DNA from: Quadrisphaera granulorum
GTDB lineage: Bacteria > Actinomycetota > Actinomycetes > Actinomycetales > Quadrisphaeraceae
DNA length: 64,000 nucleotides
Reading direction: 5' to 3'
Assembly (NCBI RefSeq): GCF_003149145.1
Contig: NZ_QGDQ01000004.1
Coordinates: forward strand, 115,753-179,752
The notes below the pieces were generated by a model, which saw only the letters and a program-made list of their open reading frames with translations, ran no database searches and was not told the origin of the DNA. Made by a program: the position numbers and the translations under genes. Shown piece by piece: positions 44,011-52,862 of the stretch (its first letter is position 1; each line of letters opens with the position of its first letter).

Positions 44011-44717
44011 CGCGCTGCCCACAGCAGGCCCCGCTCCACGATGGCGCGGACGTTCGGGTCCTGGAGCACCTCGACGCGGTGTCCGGGCGTCGCCACGAAC
44101 ACGCGGCCCTCGCCCCACGCGCGGGTCCACACCGCGGGGCAGGTGACCGGCCGGTGCCACGGCTCCCACTCCCGTACCGCCGTCGTCGTGGTCGCCAACA
44201 CGTCGTTGAGGTCGTCCGAGAGGATCCAGTACTGCTCGGTGACCAGGTCGAAGTCCGCCAGTCCCGCGGTGATCGGGTGCTCGCGTCCGGCGGTTGTCAG
44301 CTCGATGCGGTGGGGCACGTAGTTGTCCTCCATCTCGCCGGTGCGCTGCGCGTGAGGATGCAGTGCCGCGTGGGTCGCGAACTGCCCACCCACCAGCTGC
44401 AGGTAGTCAGCGCTGGCCCGGAAGGAGTCGGCGATGCCGCCGTGCCACCCCGCGAACCCTGTGCCCGTTGCGACGGCACGGGTCAGACCGCGGAGCTGGT
44501 CGGGCTCGATGCTCGACATGGTGATGCTCTGCACCACCAGGTCCAGGTCCCGCATGTAGTCGCTCTCCGCGTACGCGGCCGGCCCCTCCTCCACGCGGAC
44601 GTCGAAGCCGTGCTCCCGCAGGAACGGGATGAACAGCTCGGTGGCCTCGACAGGTTGGTGCCCGTCCCAGCCGCCGCGGGTGACGAGGGCACGCTTGGTG
44701 GAGGACACGGGGCTCAC
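44007..44717 (-). CDS. ThuA-like protein
   Basis: The 236-residue protein belongs to the ThuA family (class I glutamine amidotransferase-like fold, no catalytic Cys needed). Conserved stretches are RALVTRGGWDGHQP, GTGFAGWHGGIADSF, HPITAGLADFDLVTEQYW and VWTRAWGEGRVFVATPGH. In rhizobia ThuA works with the ThuB dehydrogenase on 3-keto-disaccharides. GTG at 44717 overlaps the permease stop by 4 bases, in line with the rest of the operon; GTG at 44708 is also in frame. Confidence 0.85.
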   Translation of the reverse strand: MSPVSSTKRALVTRGGWDGHQPVEATELFIPFLREHGFDVRVEEGPAAYAESDYMRDLDLVVQSITMSSIEPDQLRGLTRAVATGTGFAGWHGGIADSFRASADYLQLVGGQFATHAALHPHAQRTGEMEDNYVPHRIELTTAGREHPITAGLADFDLVTEQYWILSDDLNDVLATTTTAVREWEPWHRPVTCPAVWTRAWGEGRVFVATPGHRVEVLQDPNVRAIVERGLLWAAR

Positions 44718-45526
44718 TTTCCGAAGCCGGCGGTGAGGCCGGACACGAGCTGGCGGCGGCCCACGATGTAGAAGGCCAGGATCGGCAGCGTCGAGAGGAC
44801 CACCGCCGCGAGCACGGCGGGGACGTTGACGGAGTACTGGCCCTGGAAGGTCGCCAGCGCGAGCGGCAGCACCCGCAGGCCGGGGTCCTGCGTGAGCACG
44901 AGCGGCAGCAGGAAGCCGTTCCACACCTGCAGGCCCGTATAGATCGACACCGTGGCGACGGCGGGGCGCGTCAGCGGGAACGCGAGACGCCAGGCCGTGC
45001 CCCACTCGCTGGTGCCGTCCAGGCGCATCGACTCGAAGAGCTCGCCCGGCACGTCACGGATGAAGTTGCTCAGCACGAGCACCGCGAGCGGCAGGGAGAA
45101 GGCGATGCTCGGCAGGATCAGCGCGGTCAGCGAGTCGTACAGCGAGAGCCTGATGATCAGCAGGTAGACGGGGATGATCGTCGCCTGTAGCGGGATCGCC
45201 AGCCCCATGAGCAGGAAGCTGTTGGTGTACCGCAGGAAGCGCCCCGATCCCCGGACGATGGCGAACGCCGCCATGAACGCGATGAGCACTGCGGGTACCA
45301 CCGTGCAGACGGTGACGATGACGCTGTTGACGAAGTACCGGGCGAAGTCGTTCTCGAGCACCAGCTGGTAGGCCGAGAGCGTCGGGCTGAGCGACGGCAG
45401 CAGCGGGTTGGTCGTGTAGTACTCGCTGGAGGGCTTGAGGCTGGTGATGACCACCCAGTAGATGGGCACGATGATGATCGCGAGCCACACCCAGCCGAAG
45501 ATCCCGGCGATCCAGTTGCGCCTCAT
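44714..45526 (-). CDS. sugar ABC transporter permease, MalG-like
   Basis: The 270-residue inner-membrane protein has six predicted helices and the EAA loop reading ESMRLDGTSEWGTAWRLAFPLTRPAV, which contacts the ATPase. It is the second permease of a CUT1-type carbohydrate importer. ATG at 45526 is one base after the stop of the first permease. No ATPase gene is in the operon, so a shared MsiK-type ATPase elsewhere is presumed, as in Streptomyces. Confidence 0.92.
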   Translation of the reverse strand: MRRNWIAGIFGWVWLAIIIVPIYWVVITSLKPSSEYYTTNPLLPSLSPTLSAYQLVLENDFARYFVNSVIVTVCTVVPAVLIAFMAAFAIVRGSGRFLRYTNSFLLMGLAIPLQATIIPVYLLIIRLSLYDSLTALILPSIAFSLPLAVLVLSNFIRDVPGELFESMRLDGTSEWGTAWRLAFPLTRPAVATVSIYTGLQVWNGFLLPLVLTQDPGLRVLPLALATFQGQYSVNVPAVLAAVVLSTLPILAFYIVGRRQLVSGLTAGFGK

Positions 45527-45527
45527 C

Positions 45528-46481
45528 TCACATGCCTTCCATCTGGCTGCTCGTCTTGTCCTTGCCGCCGAGACGCTGCAGCAGCTGCGCCAGGAGCAGG
45601 CCGATGAGCACGATGAGGACGGCGATGACGCTCGCCGGGCCCATCTCGTTGGCGCGGAAGCCGCGCAGGTACATGTCCACGGCCAGGACGCGGGTCGCGT
45701 TGCCCGGGCCGCCGGCGGTGAGGATCCAGATGAGGTCGAAGGTGGTCATCGAGCCGACCACCATGAGCGTCGACGACGTGATGATCGTGTGCTTGAGCTG
45801 CGGCAGCGTGATGGAGAAGAACTGCCGCACGGTGCCGGCGCCGTCGATGCTGGCGGCCTCGTACATGGTCTTGGGGATCTGCCGCGCGCCGCCCTGGTAG
45901 ATCAGGGAGTGGAACGGCACGTACATCCAGCTCAGCACAAAGATCACGACGAACAGCACCAGGGTGGGGCTGCCGAGCCAGTTCTGCACGAGGATCGGGA
46001 TGCCCAGCGTGGCCGCGAGGCCGAAGTTCGGGTCGAGCAGCGCCTTGAAGGCGATGGAGATCGCCGCGGCGCTCATGAGCAGCGGCAGGAAGTACAGCAC
46101 CGCCAGGAAGGCCCGGTACTTCTGCGTCCCGGCGGTGAAGACGCCGAGCAGCAGGGCCAGGGGCGTCTGCACGGCCCAGCTGAAGACCATGATTCCGAAG
46201 GTCAGGCCCATGGCCTTCCACATCACGGGGTCGGCCAGCACCGACGTCCAGTTGCCGATGCCCAGCCAGCTGATCGCCCCGATGCCGTCCCACTGCGTGA
46301 AGCTCAGCAGGACGACGCCGACGAGCGGCACGCCCCCGAAGAAGGCGAAGAACAGCAGCGCGGGCAGCGCCATCCAGGCCACGGAGCCTGTCTTGACGCT
46401 CCGGCGTTGGCCGTCAACCACGAGCGCGGACGCGGTGCTCGGCGGCCGTGTCGGCGTCGCCGTCGTCGTCGAGGTACTCAC
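45528..46481 (-). CDS. sugar ABC transporter permease, MalF-like
   Basis: The 317-residue protein is the first permease of the importer, with a Thr/Pro-rich N terminus, six helices starting VAWMALPALLFFAFFGGVPLVGVVLL, and the EAA-type loop YEAASIDGAGTVRQFFSITLPQL. GTG at 46481 overlaps the binding-protein stop by 4 bases (GTGA). Together with the MalG-like subunit it forms the channel for the oligosaccharide delivered by the lipoprotein encoded upstream. Confidence 0.92.
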   Translation of the reverse strand: MSTSTTTATPTRPPSTASALVVDGQRRSVKTGSVAWMALPALLFFAFFGGVPLVGVVLLSFTQWDGIGAISWLGIGNWTSVLADPVMWKAMGLTFGIMVFSWAVQTPLALLLGVFTAGTQKYRAFLAVLYFLPLLMSAAAISIAFKALLDPNFGLAATLGIPILVQNWLGSPTLVLFVVIFVLSWMYVPFHSLIYQGGARQIPKTMYEAASIDGAGTVRQFFSITLPQLKHTIITSSTLMVVGSMTTFDLIWILTAGGPGNATRVLAVDMYLRGFRANEMGPASVIAVLIVLIGLLLAQLLQRLGGKDKTSSQMEGM

Positions 46482-47833
46482 TTGCCGACCGTGGCGTCCA
46501 TGTTCTGGGCGAACTGCTCAGGGGTGATCGACAGGCTGAAGAGCTGGTCGATGTTCGACAGCAGCGCCTCGGCCTGGCTCGGCGAGAGCGCCTGGTCCCA
46601 GGACTGCACGAAGCTCGGGGCGTTCTTGATGGCGTCGTAGCAGAAACCGAGGAAGTCCTTGTCCTGGGACTGGGCGATCTTGTCCTCGATGCCGGCGGCG
46701 ACGCAGACCTGGCCGGAGGCGATGTACGCGTCGATGACGGCATCGCAGAAGATGCCGTTCTCCTTGTCGGCGAAGTACTTCTTCGCGATGTCCTGCTGCT
46801 CCTGCGTGGCCTTGGCAGAGATGGACATGTACTGCGCCGGGTTACCGGCGACGTTCTTGACGTCGCCCTTGCCGCCCTCGACGGCGGGGAAGGCGAACCA
46901 GCCGAGGTTGCCACCGGAGACGAAGTCGGGGGCGTCGTTCTTGATGCCGGAGTACACCCACGATCCGTGGAGCATCATCGCGGCCTTGTCGGTGTACAGC
47001 AGGGCCTGGTCGGCGTTGCTGTCCGCGGTGATGGACTCGAAGCCGGTGATGAACCCGCCCGCCTTCACCAGGTCTTGCGTGGCCTGCAGCGCCTTCAGGG
47101 CGTCGGGGTTGGACCAGGCGCCCGCCGTGCCGTCGAAGATGGCCTGGAAGACCTCGGGCCCGCCGATGCGGTCGAAGAGGTACTCCAGCCACATCATCGA
47201 GGTCCAGCGCGACTGGCCGGCCAGCGCGATGGGGGCGATGCCCGCAGCCTTGAACGTCTGCACCAGCGCCTGGAGCTCGGCGTAGGTGGTGGGGGGCTGG
47301 GCGCCGACCTGCTGGAACAGCTTCTTGTTGTAGTAGAAGACGATCAGCGCGGCATTCTCGTTCGGGTAGGCGTAGATCTTCCCCTCCACCGTGGCGGCCT
47401 GGTAAGTCGAGGCCAGCACGCTGTTCTTGACGTCGGGGTTCTGGCCGAACCAGTCCGTCAGGTCGGCCACCTGACCGGCCGCTGCGTAGCTCGCGAGCGT
47501 GCCGCCACCCCAGCTGTAGATGATCGTGGGGGCCTGACCGGCGCCGATGGCGGTCTTGATCTTCGTCTTGTACGCGTCGTTCTGGAAGTAGTTGACGGCG
47601 ATGGTGTCATCGGGGTTCGCCGCGTTCCAGGCGGCGATGTTGTCGCCCTTGATCTTCTCGTTCGGCTGGCCGGAGAGGTACCACATCGAGGCCTTGCCGC
47701 TCCCGCCGCCGGCGCCGCCGGGGCCGGAGGTGCCGCAGGCCGACAGCGCGGCGCCCGCCAGGGGCGCCAGGGCAAGCATCGAGAGGAAGCCGCGGCGAGA
47801 GGTGCCGGGCAGGGGGGTCGCGGGAGCGTCCAC
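46478..47833 (-). CDS. extracellular sugar-binding lipoprotein of ABC importer
   Basis: The 451-residue protein has a twin-arginine-type signal (TSRRGFLSML) ending in lipobox LSAC with Cys 33, followed by a Gly/Ser linker and a family 1 solute-binding fold (WYLSGQPNEKIKGDNIAAWN, a GQAPTIIYSWGGG hinge region, YYNKKLFQQVG). It would capture xylo-oligosaccharides or other glycosides at the cell surface. GTG at 47833 has GGAG five bases upstream. It is the first gene of the six-gene operon and is preceded by the promoter and operator at 47892-47953. Confidence 0.92.
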   Translation of the reverse strand: MDAPATPLPGTSRRGFLSMLALAPLAGAALSACGTSGPGGAGGGSGKASMWYLSGQPNEKIKGDNIAAWNAANPDDTIAVNYFQNDAYKTKIKTAIGAGQAPTIIYSWGGGTLASYAAAGQVADLTDWFGQNPDVKNSVLASTYQAATVEGKIYAYPNENAALIVFYYNKKLFQQVGAQPPTTYAELQALVQTFKAAGIAPIALAGQSRWTSMMWLEYLFDRIGGPEVFQAIFDGTAGAWSNPDALKALQATQDLVKAGGFITGFESITADSNADQALLYTDKAAMMLHGSWVYSGIKNDAPDFVSGGNLGWFAFPAVEGGKGDVKNVAGNPAQYMSISAKATQEQQDIAKKYFADKENGIFCDAVIDAYIASGQVCVAAGIEDKIAQSQDKDFLGFCYDAIKNAPSFVQSWDQALSPSQAEALLSNIDQLFSLSITPEQFAQNMDATVGK

Positions 47834-47891
47834 GTGAACTCCATCGTTCGAGCCGCATCGGCGCGGCGTCCTGCGGAATCAAGCGTCGATC

Positions 47892-47900
47892 GAAAGTTTC
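47892..47900. promoter_or_regulatory. LacI-type operator GAAAGTTTC downstream of the ABC operon promoter
   Basis: GAAAGTTTC at 47892-47900 is a perfect palindrome with the same GAAA-N-TTTC core as the site at 48021. Read leftwards it lies about 24 bases after the -10 hexamer of the binding-protein gene, a position where bound repressor would block transcription. Regulator inferred to be the divergent LacI protein. Confidence 0.6.
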
Positions 47901-47923
47901 CGACTGTTGCGCTTGAGACTGGG

Positions 47924-47953
47924 ACAGTAGGAGCGACGACAAGGGCACGTCAA
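47924..47953 (-). promoter_or_regulatory. promoter of the sugar ABC operon
   Basis: On the minus strand, TTGACG (47948-47953) is separated by 18 bases from TACTGT (47924-47929), a good sigma-70-type pair. The predicted start lies near 47917, giving a leader of about 85 bases that contains the GAAAGTTTC operator. Confidence 0.55.
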
Positions 47954-48020
47954 GCGAAACCGACCACGCGATCGGCATCCAATGCATCACGATTCTGTGA
48001 CGACTGATCACCGATCGCGA

Positions 48021-48031
48021 CGAAACTTTCG
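48021..48031. promoter_or_regulatory. LacI-type operator CGAAACTTTCG near the regulator gene
   Basis: CGAAACTTTCG at 48021-48031 is a perfect 11-bp palindrome, 40 bases upstream of the LacI-family start and on the regulator side of the shared region. From memory, the Streptomyces BxlR repressor of a xylo-oligosaccharide operon binds CGAA-N-TTCG, which both sites here satisfy or nearly satisfy. Autoregulation is likely. Confidence 0.6.
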
Positions 48032-48071
48032 CTAGGGTGAGGCACCCTCACAGGCCGACGCAGGAGCCTCG

Positions 48072-49121
48072 ATGACCAACACCGCAGAGCGCGTCACCAT
48101 CGCCGATGTCGCCCGTCGGGCCGGCGTCTCGGTGCCCACCGTCTCGAAGGTCCTCAACGGCCGTGACGACGTCGCCCCCGCCACGCGCGACCACGTCACG
48201 GAGGTCATCACCACCACCGGGTACCGCCCCCGGCGCAGGCAGCAGGAGCCACGCAGCGGTGCGCCGCTCGTCGAGCTCGTCATCACCGACCTGACGAGCG
48301 CCTATGCGCTGGAGGTGCTGGCCGGCGCCGAGGAGAGCGCGTCACGCGCCGGCGCGGGCCTGGTCGTCAATGCCGCCCACGACCACGACGGCGGGGACAG
48401 GTCCTGGCTGAGGGCACTCCGGGAGCGGCGCCCGTCGGGCGTCGTCCTGGTCATCAACAGGTTCGGCGGAGGCAGCGCCGAGGATGTCGCCAGCCTGGGC
48501 GCTCCCGTCGTCCTCCTCGACCCCGCCGGGAGCTCGGACCCGTCACTGCCGACCGTCGGCGCGACGAACTTCGCCGGTGGCGTGACCGCCACCGAGCACC
48601 TGCTCTCCCTGGGGCACCGCCGCATCGCGACGATCACCGGGCTGCCGTTCCTGCTGTGCAGCCAGGAGCGCCTCGAGGGCTACCGCGCCGCGATGGCCCG
48701 AGCGGGCGTGCCCGTCGACGAGTCGCTCGTGGCGGAGGGAGACTTCACGGCCGCCGGAGGGCAGCGCGCCGCGGTCGCCCTGCTCGACCACCCGAACCCT
48801 CCTACGGCCATCTTCGCGGGATCGGACCTCATGGCCAGCGGCGTCTACCAGGAGGCACGATGCCGCGGCCTGCACGTGCCGGACGACCTGTCCGTGGTCG
48901 GCTTCGACGACGTGTCGATGTGCCAGTACCTGTCACCGCCGCTCACCACGGTGCGGCAGCCGCTGGGTGAGATGGCGGGCGAGTCGGTGCGGATGGTGCT
49001 CGACGCCGTGAGGGAACGGCGGGCCGGGCCGTCGGCGCGGCCGCAGCGCGACACCGCGCCGCACCTCCAGCTGGCCACCCGGCTGGTGGTGCGGGAGAGC
49101 ACCGCTGCCCCGTCCGCCTAG
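48072..49121 (+). CDS. LacI-family transcriptional regulator, BxlR-like context
   Basis: The 349-residue repressor has the LacI helix-turn-helix VTIADVARRAGVSVPTVSKVLNGRDDV and a periplasmic-binding-protein-like effector domain (VELVITDLTSAYALEVLAG, PTAIFAGSDLMASGVYQEA, VVGFDDVSMCQYLSPPLTTV). It is divergent from the sugar ABC operon and flanked by GAAA-N-TTTC palindromes at both ends of the intergenic region. ATG at 48072 follows AGGAG by five bases. Effector probably an imported oligosaccharide. Its TAG stop shares three bases with the stop of the convergent dehydrogenase gene. Confidence 0.9.
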   Translation: MTNTAERVTIADVARRAGVSVPTVSKVLNGRDDVAPATRDHVTEVITTTGYRPRRRQQEPRSGAPLVELVITDLTSAYALEVLAGAEESASRAGAGLVVNAAHDHDGGDRSWLRALRERRPSGVVLVINRFGGGSAEDVASLGAPVVLLDPAGSSDPSLPTVGATNFAGGVTATEHLLSLGHRRIATITGLPFLLCSQERLEGYRAAMARAGVPVDESLVAEGDFTAAGGQRAAVALLDHPNPPTAIFAGSDLMASGVYQEARCRGLHVPDDLSVVGFDDVSMCQYLSPPLTTVRQPLGEMAGESVRMVLDAVRERRAGPSARPQRDTAPHLQLATRLVVRESTAAPSA

Positions 49122-50299
49122 ATCGACATCCAGGCGCTCCCCTCGCCGGAACTGCGCTCCAGTGCATCGAGCACGCGCTGGACCTGGAGCCCCTCGGCGA
49201 AGGACGGCGAGGGCTGCCGTCCGGCGGCGATGTCACCGACGAGGTCGACGACCTGGTGGGTGAAGGTGTGCTCGTAACCGATGATGTGCCCGGCCGGCCA
49301 CCAGCCCGCCATCCACGGGTGCTCTGGCTCGGTGACGAGGATGCGCGTGAAGCCCTGGCGGTCGGCGCCTCGGCGGGCGTCGTAGACCTGCAGCACGTTC
49401 ATGTCCTCGAGGTCGAAGACGATCGCCCCGTCGGAGCCGTACACCTCCAGGTGCAGGCCGTTCTTGCGCCCGGTGGCGAAGCGGGAGGCCTCCAGCGAGA
49501 CCAGCGCACCCTCGGCGGTGCGGGCCATCGCCATCGCGGCGTCGTCGACGGTGACCTTGCCGACCTCGTCGCCCGCTCCCCCGCCGTTCGAGCTGGCAGC
49601 CAGACCACGCCCGCCGGTCAGGGGCCGCTCGGTGACGAAGGTGTGCATGAGACCGCTCACGGCGACCAACCGAGTGCCCACCACGTGCTGCACGAGGTCG
49701 ATGGCGTGGGCGCCGATGTCGCCCAGGGCGCCCGACCCGGCCAGCTTCTTGTCCAGCCGCCACGTCATGGGCGCGTTGGCGTCGGCGAGCCAGTCCTGCA
49801 GGTAGGCGACGCGCACCTGGCGAACCTGACCGATGGCGCCGTCTGCCACGAGCTGGCGGGCGAAGGCGACGGCCGGCACCCGGCGGTAACTGAAGCCGAC
49901 CATGGCCTTCGCGCCACCCGAAGAAGCCCTCTCGGCGGCGGCGTTCATGGCCTCCGCCTCGGCGAGGGTGTTGCCGAGGGGCTTCTCGCACAGCACGTGC
50001 TTGCCGGCCTCGAGCGCCGCGATGGCCACCTCGGCATGGGCGTCACCGGGGGCGACGACGTCGACGAGGTCGACGTCGTCGCGGGTGACCACCTCACGCC
50101 AGTCGGTGGCGGAGCTGTCCCAGCCGAACTTCTCCGCGGCCGCAGCGGCACGGCCGGCGTCCCGGCCGACCACGACCGAGCGGCGCACCTCCAGCGGGAG
50201 GTCGAAGAAGTGCGGGGCCACGCGCCACGCCTGGCTGTGGGCGGCCCCCATGAAGCCGTGACCGACCATCGCGATGCGCAGCGCGCCTGCCTCTGCCAT
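49118..50299 (-). CDS. Gfo/Idh/MocA-family oxidoreductase
   Basis: The 393-residue protein has an NAD(P)-binding start (RIAMVGHGFMGAAHSQAW), the catalytic EKPLGNTLAEAEAMN motif, GALGDIGAHAIDLVQHVVG in the substrate domain and a C-terminal EHTFTHQVVDLVGDIAAGR block. It is longer than, and not a close copy of, the dehydrogenase at 42904. The substrate is a sugar or inositol derivative. The gene precedes the ROK regulator's end by 44 bases on the same strand, so ROK and this enzyme may be cotranscribed. Start: ATG at 50299 following GAGGAG. Confidence 0.87.
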   Translation of the reverse strand: MAEAGALRIAMVGHGFMGAAHSQAWRVAPHFFDLPLEVRRSVVVGRDAGRAAAAAEKFGWDSSATDWREVVTRDDVDLVDVVAPGDAHAEVAIAALEAGKHVLCEKPLGNTLAEAEAMNAAAERASSGGAKAMVGFSYRRVPAVAFARQLVADGAIGQVRQVRVAYLQDWLADANAPMTWRLDKKLAGSGALGDIGAHAIDLVQHVVGTRLVAVSGLMHTFVTERPLTGGRGLAASSNGGGAGDEVGKVTVDDAAMAMARTAEGALVSLEASRFATGRKNGLHLEVYGSDGAIVFDLEDMNVLQVYDARRGADRQGFTRILVTEPEHPWMAGWWPAGHIIGYEHTFTHQVVDLVGDIAAGRQPSPSFAEGLQVQRVLDALERSSGEGSAWMSI

Positions 50300-50343
50300 G
50301 ACTGCTCCTCGGTGAGCGGGGTTGCCACACGGTAACCATTCGG

Positions 50344-51567
50344 TCAGGCCACCAGCGCCGCCGGGGCGTCGAGCACGCGCTGCAGCACGAGCGCCGCGGC
50401 GCCCATGACGGCGGCGTCGGAGCCGGTGGCGGACACGCGCACGGGCACCCCCAGCAGCCGCGCCCGCAGCACTCGCTCGGCCAGCTCAGCCCGCACAGGC
50501 CCGGCCAGCCACGGCGCGAGCGGGGCGCACGCACCGCCGAGCACCACGGCGTCGACGTCGAGCAGGTTCACGGCGCCGGCCAGCGCCACACCGAGGGCGC
50601 GGCCTGCCTGCTCGAGCGCCGCCAGGGGCAGCGCTTCCCCGGCCAGCGCGGCGCGGCGCAGCGCGTCCGCGCCGGCCCTCTCCGCCGCCAGCCCGGCGCG
50701 CCGCAGGAGCGCCTCCTGTCCGGCGTAGGCCTCCAGGCAGCCGCGAGCGCCACAGCCGCAGGGAGGGCCCGCCGGATCGACCGTGACGTGCCCGAGCTCC
50801 CCGCTCCAGCCGCGCTCACCCCGGAGGGGGCGACCGTCGAGCACCACCCCCGCACCGATGCCGACCTCTCCGGTGACCAGGACGAACGACTCCCCGCCCG
50901 GACTGTCGCCGGGGTGCCAGAGCTCCGCCACCGCGGCCAGCGCCGCCTCGTTGTCGACGGCGAGGGGCAAGCCCTCGAGGCCCGGATGAGCGCTCAGGAG
51001 AGCGAGCACGTCGACGTCGCGCCACCCCAGGTTGGGTGCCAGGCGCAGCCGCCCGGCGGCAGAGTCCACCAGACCCGGCAGCGCCCAGGCCCCGCCCACC
51101 ACGTCCAGCCCCTGCGCCCGGGCGTCGGCGAGCACCCCCACGGCCAGCTCGGCCGACGCGCCCAGCACTCGCTCGGGCGGTCCGGTGCGATCCACCGAGT
51201 CCACCGACGCGCGGGCCCGCACCGCGCCGGTGAGGTCGCGGACACAGGCGACGACGTGGCTGGCGCCCAGCTCCACGCCCAGGGCGGCCACGCGTCGCCC
51301 CGACAGGCGCAGCCCGTTCGCGGGACGCCCGGCGCCGGTGCGCGGTGGCGGGGGCAGCTCCTCGACGAGCCCGCCGAGCAGCAGCGCGTCGACCAGCGCC
51401 GAGACCGTGCCCCGCGCCATACCGGTGGCCGCGGCGATCGCCGCGCGGGAGGGGGCAGTGCCGTCGTCGGTGCTGGACGCCGCCACGCGGGCGAGCACGG
51501 TGGCGAGGTTGCGCTCGCGCAGGTCGCGCTGGCGGGCGGGCTCGCGGACCGGGTCGGCGGGTGGCAC
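50344..51567 (-). CDS. xylR: ROK-family regulator, XylR-like
   Basis: The 407-residue protein has an N-terminal winged helix (RNLATVLARV, SRAAIAAATGMARGTVSALVDALLLGGLVEE) and a ROK sugar-sensing domain with GVELGASHVVACV, LPLAVDNEAALAAVAELW and the zinc motif CGCGARGCLEAYAG. Being divergent from xylA it is the likely xylose repressor. GTG at 51567 has GGGAG nine bases upstream and keeps the xylA promoter outside the gene; ATG at 51594 would overlap that promoter's -10 and has no ribosome site. Confidence 0.85.
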   Translation of the reverse strand: MPPADPVREPARQRDLRERNLATVLARVAASSTDDGTAPSRAAIAAATGMARGTVSALVDALLLGGLVEELPPPPRTGAGRPANGLRLSGRRVAALGVELGASHVVACVRDLTGAVRARASVDSVDRTGPPERVLGASAELAVGVLADARAQGLDVVGGAWALPGLVDSAAGRLRLAPNLGWRDVDVLALLSAHPGLEGLPLAVDNEAALAAVAELWHPGDSPGGESFVLVTGEVGIGAGVVLDGRPLRGERGWSGELGHVTVDPAGPPCGCGARGCLEAYAGQEALLRRAGLAAERAGADALRRAALAGEALPLAALEQAGRALGVALAGAVNLLDVDAVVLGGACAPLAPWLAGPVRAELAERVLRARLLGVPVRVSATGSDAAVMGAAALVLQRVLDAPAALVA

Positions 51568-51570
51568 CCG

Positions 51571-51611
51571 TTGACACTCCCACGTCGACCACATAAGTTC
51601 AACGACAGAAC
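51571..51611 (+). promoter_or_regulatory. xylA promoter with overlapping operator
   Basis: TTGACA at 51571-51576, a 17-base spacer and TAAGTT at 51594-51599 form a near-consensus promoter. GTTC-N7-GAAC (51597-51611) overlaps the -10 and the expected start site, as a repressor site should. The adjacent ROK protein is the natural candidate. The leader to the xylA ATG is about 40 bases and includes GAGGAG. Confidence 0.65.
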
Positions 51612-51644
51612 AAATCTTCACCTCGACGTAGAGGAGCACCTCCC

Positions 51645-52862
51645 ATGGCTGACCTGACCCCCGCCACGAAGCTCGTCCCCACCCCCGAGGACAAGTTCTC
51701 CTTCGGCCTCTGGACCGTCGGATGGGCCGCCGCCGACCCGTTCGGCTCGGCCACCCGTCCCGACATCGACGTCATCGACGCCGCCCGCCGCCTCGCCGAC
51801 CTCGGCGCCTGGGGCATCACGTTCCACGACGACGACGTCGTCCCCTTCGAGGTAGGCCACAAGGACCCGGCCGGCCGCGACGAGATCCTCGGCCGCCTGA
51901 AGAAGGTCGTCGCCGACACCGGCCTGACCGTGCCGATGGTCACCACCAACCTCTTCAGCCACCCGATCTTCAAGGAGGGCGCGTTCACGGCCAACGACCG
52001 TGACGTCCGCCGCTTCGCGCTGCGCAAGGCGTTCCGCCAGCTGCAGCTGGGCGCCGAACTGGGCGCCACGACGTTCGTCATGTGGGGTGGCCGCGAGGGC
52101 GCCGAGGTCGACGGCGCGAAGGACATCAAGGCCGCGCTCGACCGCTACGCCGAGGCCGTCAACCTGCTGACGACCTACATCACCGAGCAGGGCCTCGACA
52201 TGCGCATCGCCATCGAGCCCAAGCCGAACGAGCCCCGCGGCGACATCCTGCTGCCGACGGTCGGCCACGCGATCGCCTTCTCGTACACCCTCGAGCACCC
52301 GCACCTGGTGGGCGTGAACCCCGAAGTCGGCCACGAGCAGATGTCCAACCTCAACTTCACCGCGGGCATCGCCCAGGCGCTGGCCGCCGGCAAGCTCTTC
52401 CACGTCGACCTCAACGGCCAGCACGGCCCCAAGTTCGACCAGGACCTCGTCTTCGGCCACGGAGACCTGCTCTCGGCCTTCTGGACCGTCGACCTCCTCG
52501 AGAACGGCTTCCCGGGTGGCGGCCCGACGTACGACGGCCCGCGCCACTTCGACTACAAGCCGAACCGCACCGAGGACTTCGACGGCATCTGGGACTCGGC
52601 CTCCGCCAACATGCGCACCTACCTTCTCCTCAAGGAGCGCGCCGCGGCCTTCCGCGCCGACCCCGAGGTGCAGGCCGCCCTGGAGAAGGCCTCCGTCACC
52701 GAGCTGGCGCAGCCGACGCTGGGCGAGGGCGAGACCCTGGCCAGCATCGTCGAGGACCGCTCGACCTTCGAGGACTTCGACGCCGACGCGAAGGGCCGCC
52801 GCGGCTACGGCATCGGCGCGCTCGACCAGCTGGCCATCGAGCACCTCCTCGGCGCTCGCTGA
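51645..52862 (+). CDS. xylA: xylose isomerase
   Basis: The 405-residue TIM-barrel enzyme converts D-xylose to D-xylulose with two divalent metals. It shows [27 protein letters not shown] (catalytic His), [11 protein letters not shown] (Glu and Lys), [11 protein letters not shown] and [18 protein letters not shown], all metal or substrate contacts, with [14 protein letters not shown] near the end. The length and sequence are of the short class I type of Actinoplanes and Streptomyces. ATG at 51645 follows GAGGAG by eight or nine bases. Its stop abuts the stop of lldD in a 12-bp palindrome CGCTGATCAGCG. Confidence 0.96.
   Translation: MADLTPATKLVPTPEDKFSFGLWTVGWAAADPFGSATRPDIDVIDAARRLADLGAWGITFHDDDVVPFEVGHKDPAGRDEILGRLKKVVADTGLTVPMVTTNLFSHPIFKEGAFTANDRDVRRFALRKAFRQLQLGAELGATTFVMWGGREGAEVDGAKDIKAALDRYAEAVNLLTTYITEQGLDMRIAIEPKPNEPRGDILLPTVGHAIAFSYTLEHPHLVGVNPEVGHEQMSNLNFTAGIAQALAAGKLFHVDLNGQHGPKFDQDLVFGHGDLLSAFWTVDLLENGFPGGGPTYDGPRHFDYKPNRTEDFDGIWDSASANMRTYLLLKERAAAFRADPEVQAALEKASVTELAQPTLGEGETLASIVEDRSTFEDFDADAKGRRGYGIGALDQLAIEHLLGAR

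Noticed and set aside
47984..48014. GTGA and TCAC elements as a CRP site upstream of the LacI gene
   Set aside because: The half-sites are 7 apart or in inverted order, not the GTGA-N6-TCAC layout.
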